Below, piece after piece: positions 32,649 through 32,713 of a stretch of 32,713 bases of DNA (the stretch's first letter is position 1; every line of letters starts with the position of its first letter). This stretch comes from JANNWF01 sp052390415. GTDB lineage: Bacteria; Pseudomonadota; Gammaproteobacteria; Xanthomonadales; Xanthomonadaceae. The position numbers and the translations under genes are program-made. The DNA is taken from NCBI GenBank assembly GCA_052390415.1, contig JBQTGY010000106.1, positions 1 to 32,713 on the forward strand. The letters are read 5' to 3'. Under the pieces are notes generated by a model, which saw only the letters and a program-made list of their open reading frames with translations, ran no database searches and was not told where the DNA came from.

Positions 32649-32679
32649 GGGCCTATAGCTCAATGGTTAGAGCAGTGGG
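32649..32679 (+). tRNA. 5' part of a tRNA gene, interrupted or truncated
   Basis: GGGCCTA (acceptor), TA, then GCTC-AATGGTTA-GAGC (complete D arm), A26 and GTGGG (5' strand of the anticodon stem) match a tRNA exactly up to 32679. The following 34 nt do not supply an anticodon loop (no U33 after C32), and no CCCAC strand follows in place. The sequence ends at 32713. The amino acid cannot be told. It may be an intron, an insertion or an end-of-sequence artefact. Confidence 0.55.
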
Positions 32680-32713
32680 CGAGCCGGGATTTCGCGGGAG
32701 GCGCCTCAGCGCC

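Noticed and set aside
1..32713. CRISPR array, prophage or insertion sequence
   Set aside because: No regularly spaced direct repeats, integrase, transposase or phage structural genes were seen anywhere in the window.

Overview
The window reads as a chromosomal segment of a high-GC gammaproteobacterium, most likely of the order Xanthomonadales/Lysobacterales. The evidence is a Clp-type CRP regulator divergent from speD, the nearby coq7, Fe-S oxidoreductase, rplM and rpsI genes, and the many short intergenic repeats of kinds common in that group. I see no phage, transposase or CRISPR array. Species cannot be named from the sequence alone.

Left third (about 0.2-12.6 kb): amino-acid and 2-oxo-acid breakdown. 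A minus-strand operon encodes E1 alpha, E1 beta and E2 of a pyruvate/branched-chain 2-oxo-acid dehydrogenase, plus a translationally coupled VOC protein and a terminator. No E3 gene is present. Divergent from it is tryptophan 2,3-dioxygenase, then a POT-family peptide/H+ symporter. A MarR regulator is divergent from the homogentisate pathway genes hppD, hmgA, fumarylacetoacetase and maleylacetoacetate isomerase, which together take 4-hydroxyphenylpyruvate to fumarate and acetoacetate. A small repeat-bounded unit with a broken DUF559 gene lies between hppD and hmgA.

Middle (12.6-21.2 kb): a small membrane-anchored protein of unknown function; an ECF sigma factor overlapping an 8-TM protein that may be its anti-sigma factor; an acyltransferase-3 membrane protein; the divergent clp/speD pair; and a eukaryotic-type Ser/Thr kinase with a membrane segment and a helical-repeat C-terminal half.

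Right third (21.2-32.7 kb): an Fe-S oxidoreductase/coq7 operon, divergent rplM-rpsI, tRNA-Gln(CUG) with a strong terminator, a Fic AMP-transferase, a telA/YiaAB/XpaC-like operon, and a small membrane protein followed by an 1105-residue propeller sensor histidine kinase. The last 65 bases begin a tRNA whose sequence stops matching at the anticodon stem.

The most notable DNA-level features are: repeat DNA incorporated in frame, in opposite orientations, into the E2 linker; the DUF559 unit with 43-nt terminal inverted repeats and an in-frame TGA; a perfect 18-bp palindrome that lies between the predicted -35 and -10 of hppD and also contains the marR start codon; and the interrupted tRNA at the right edge.
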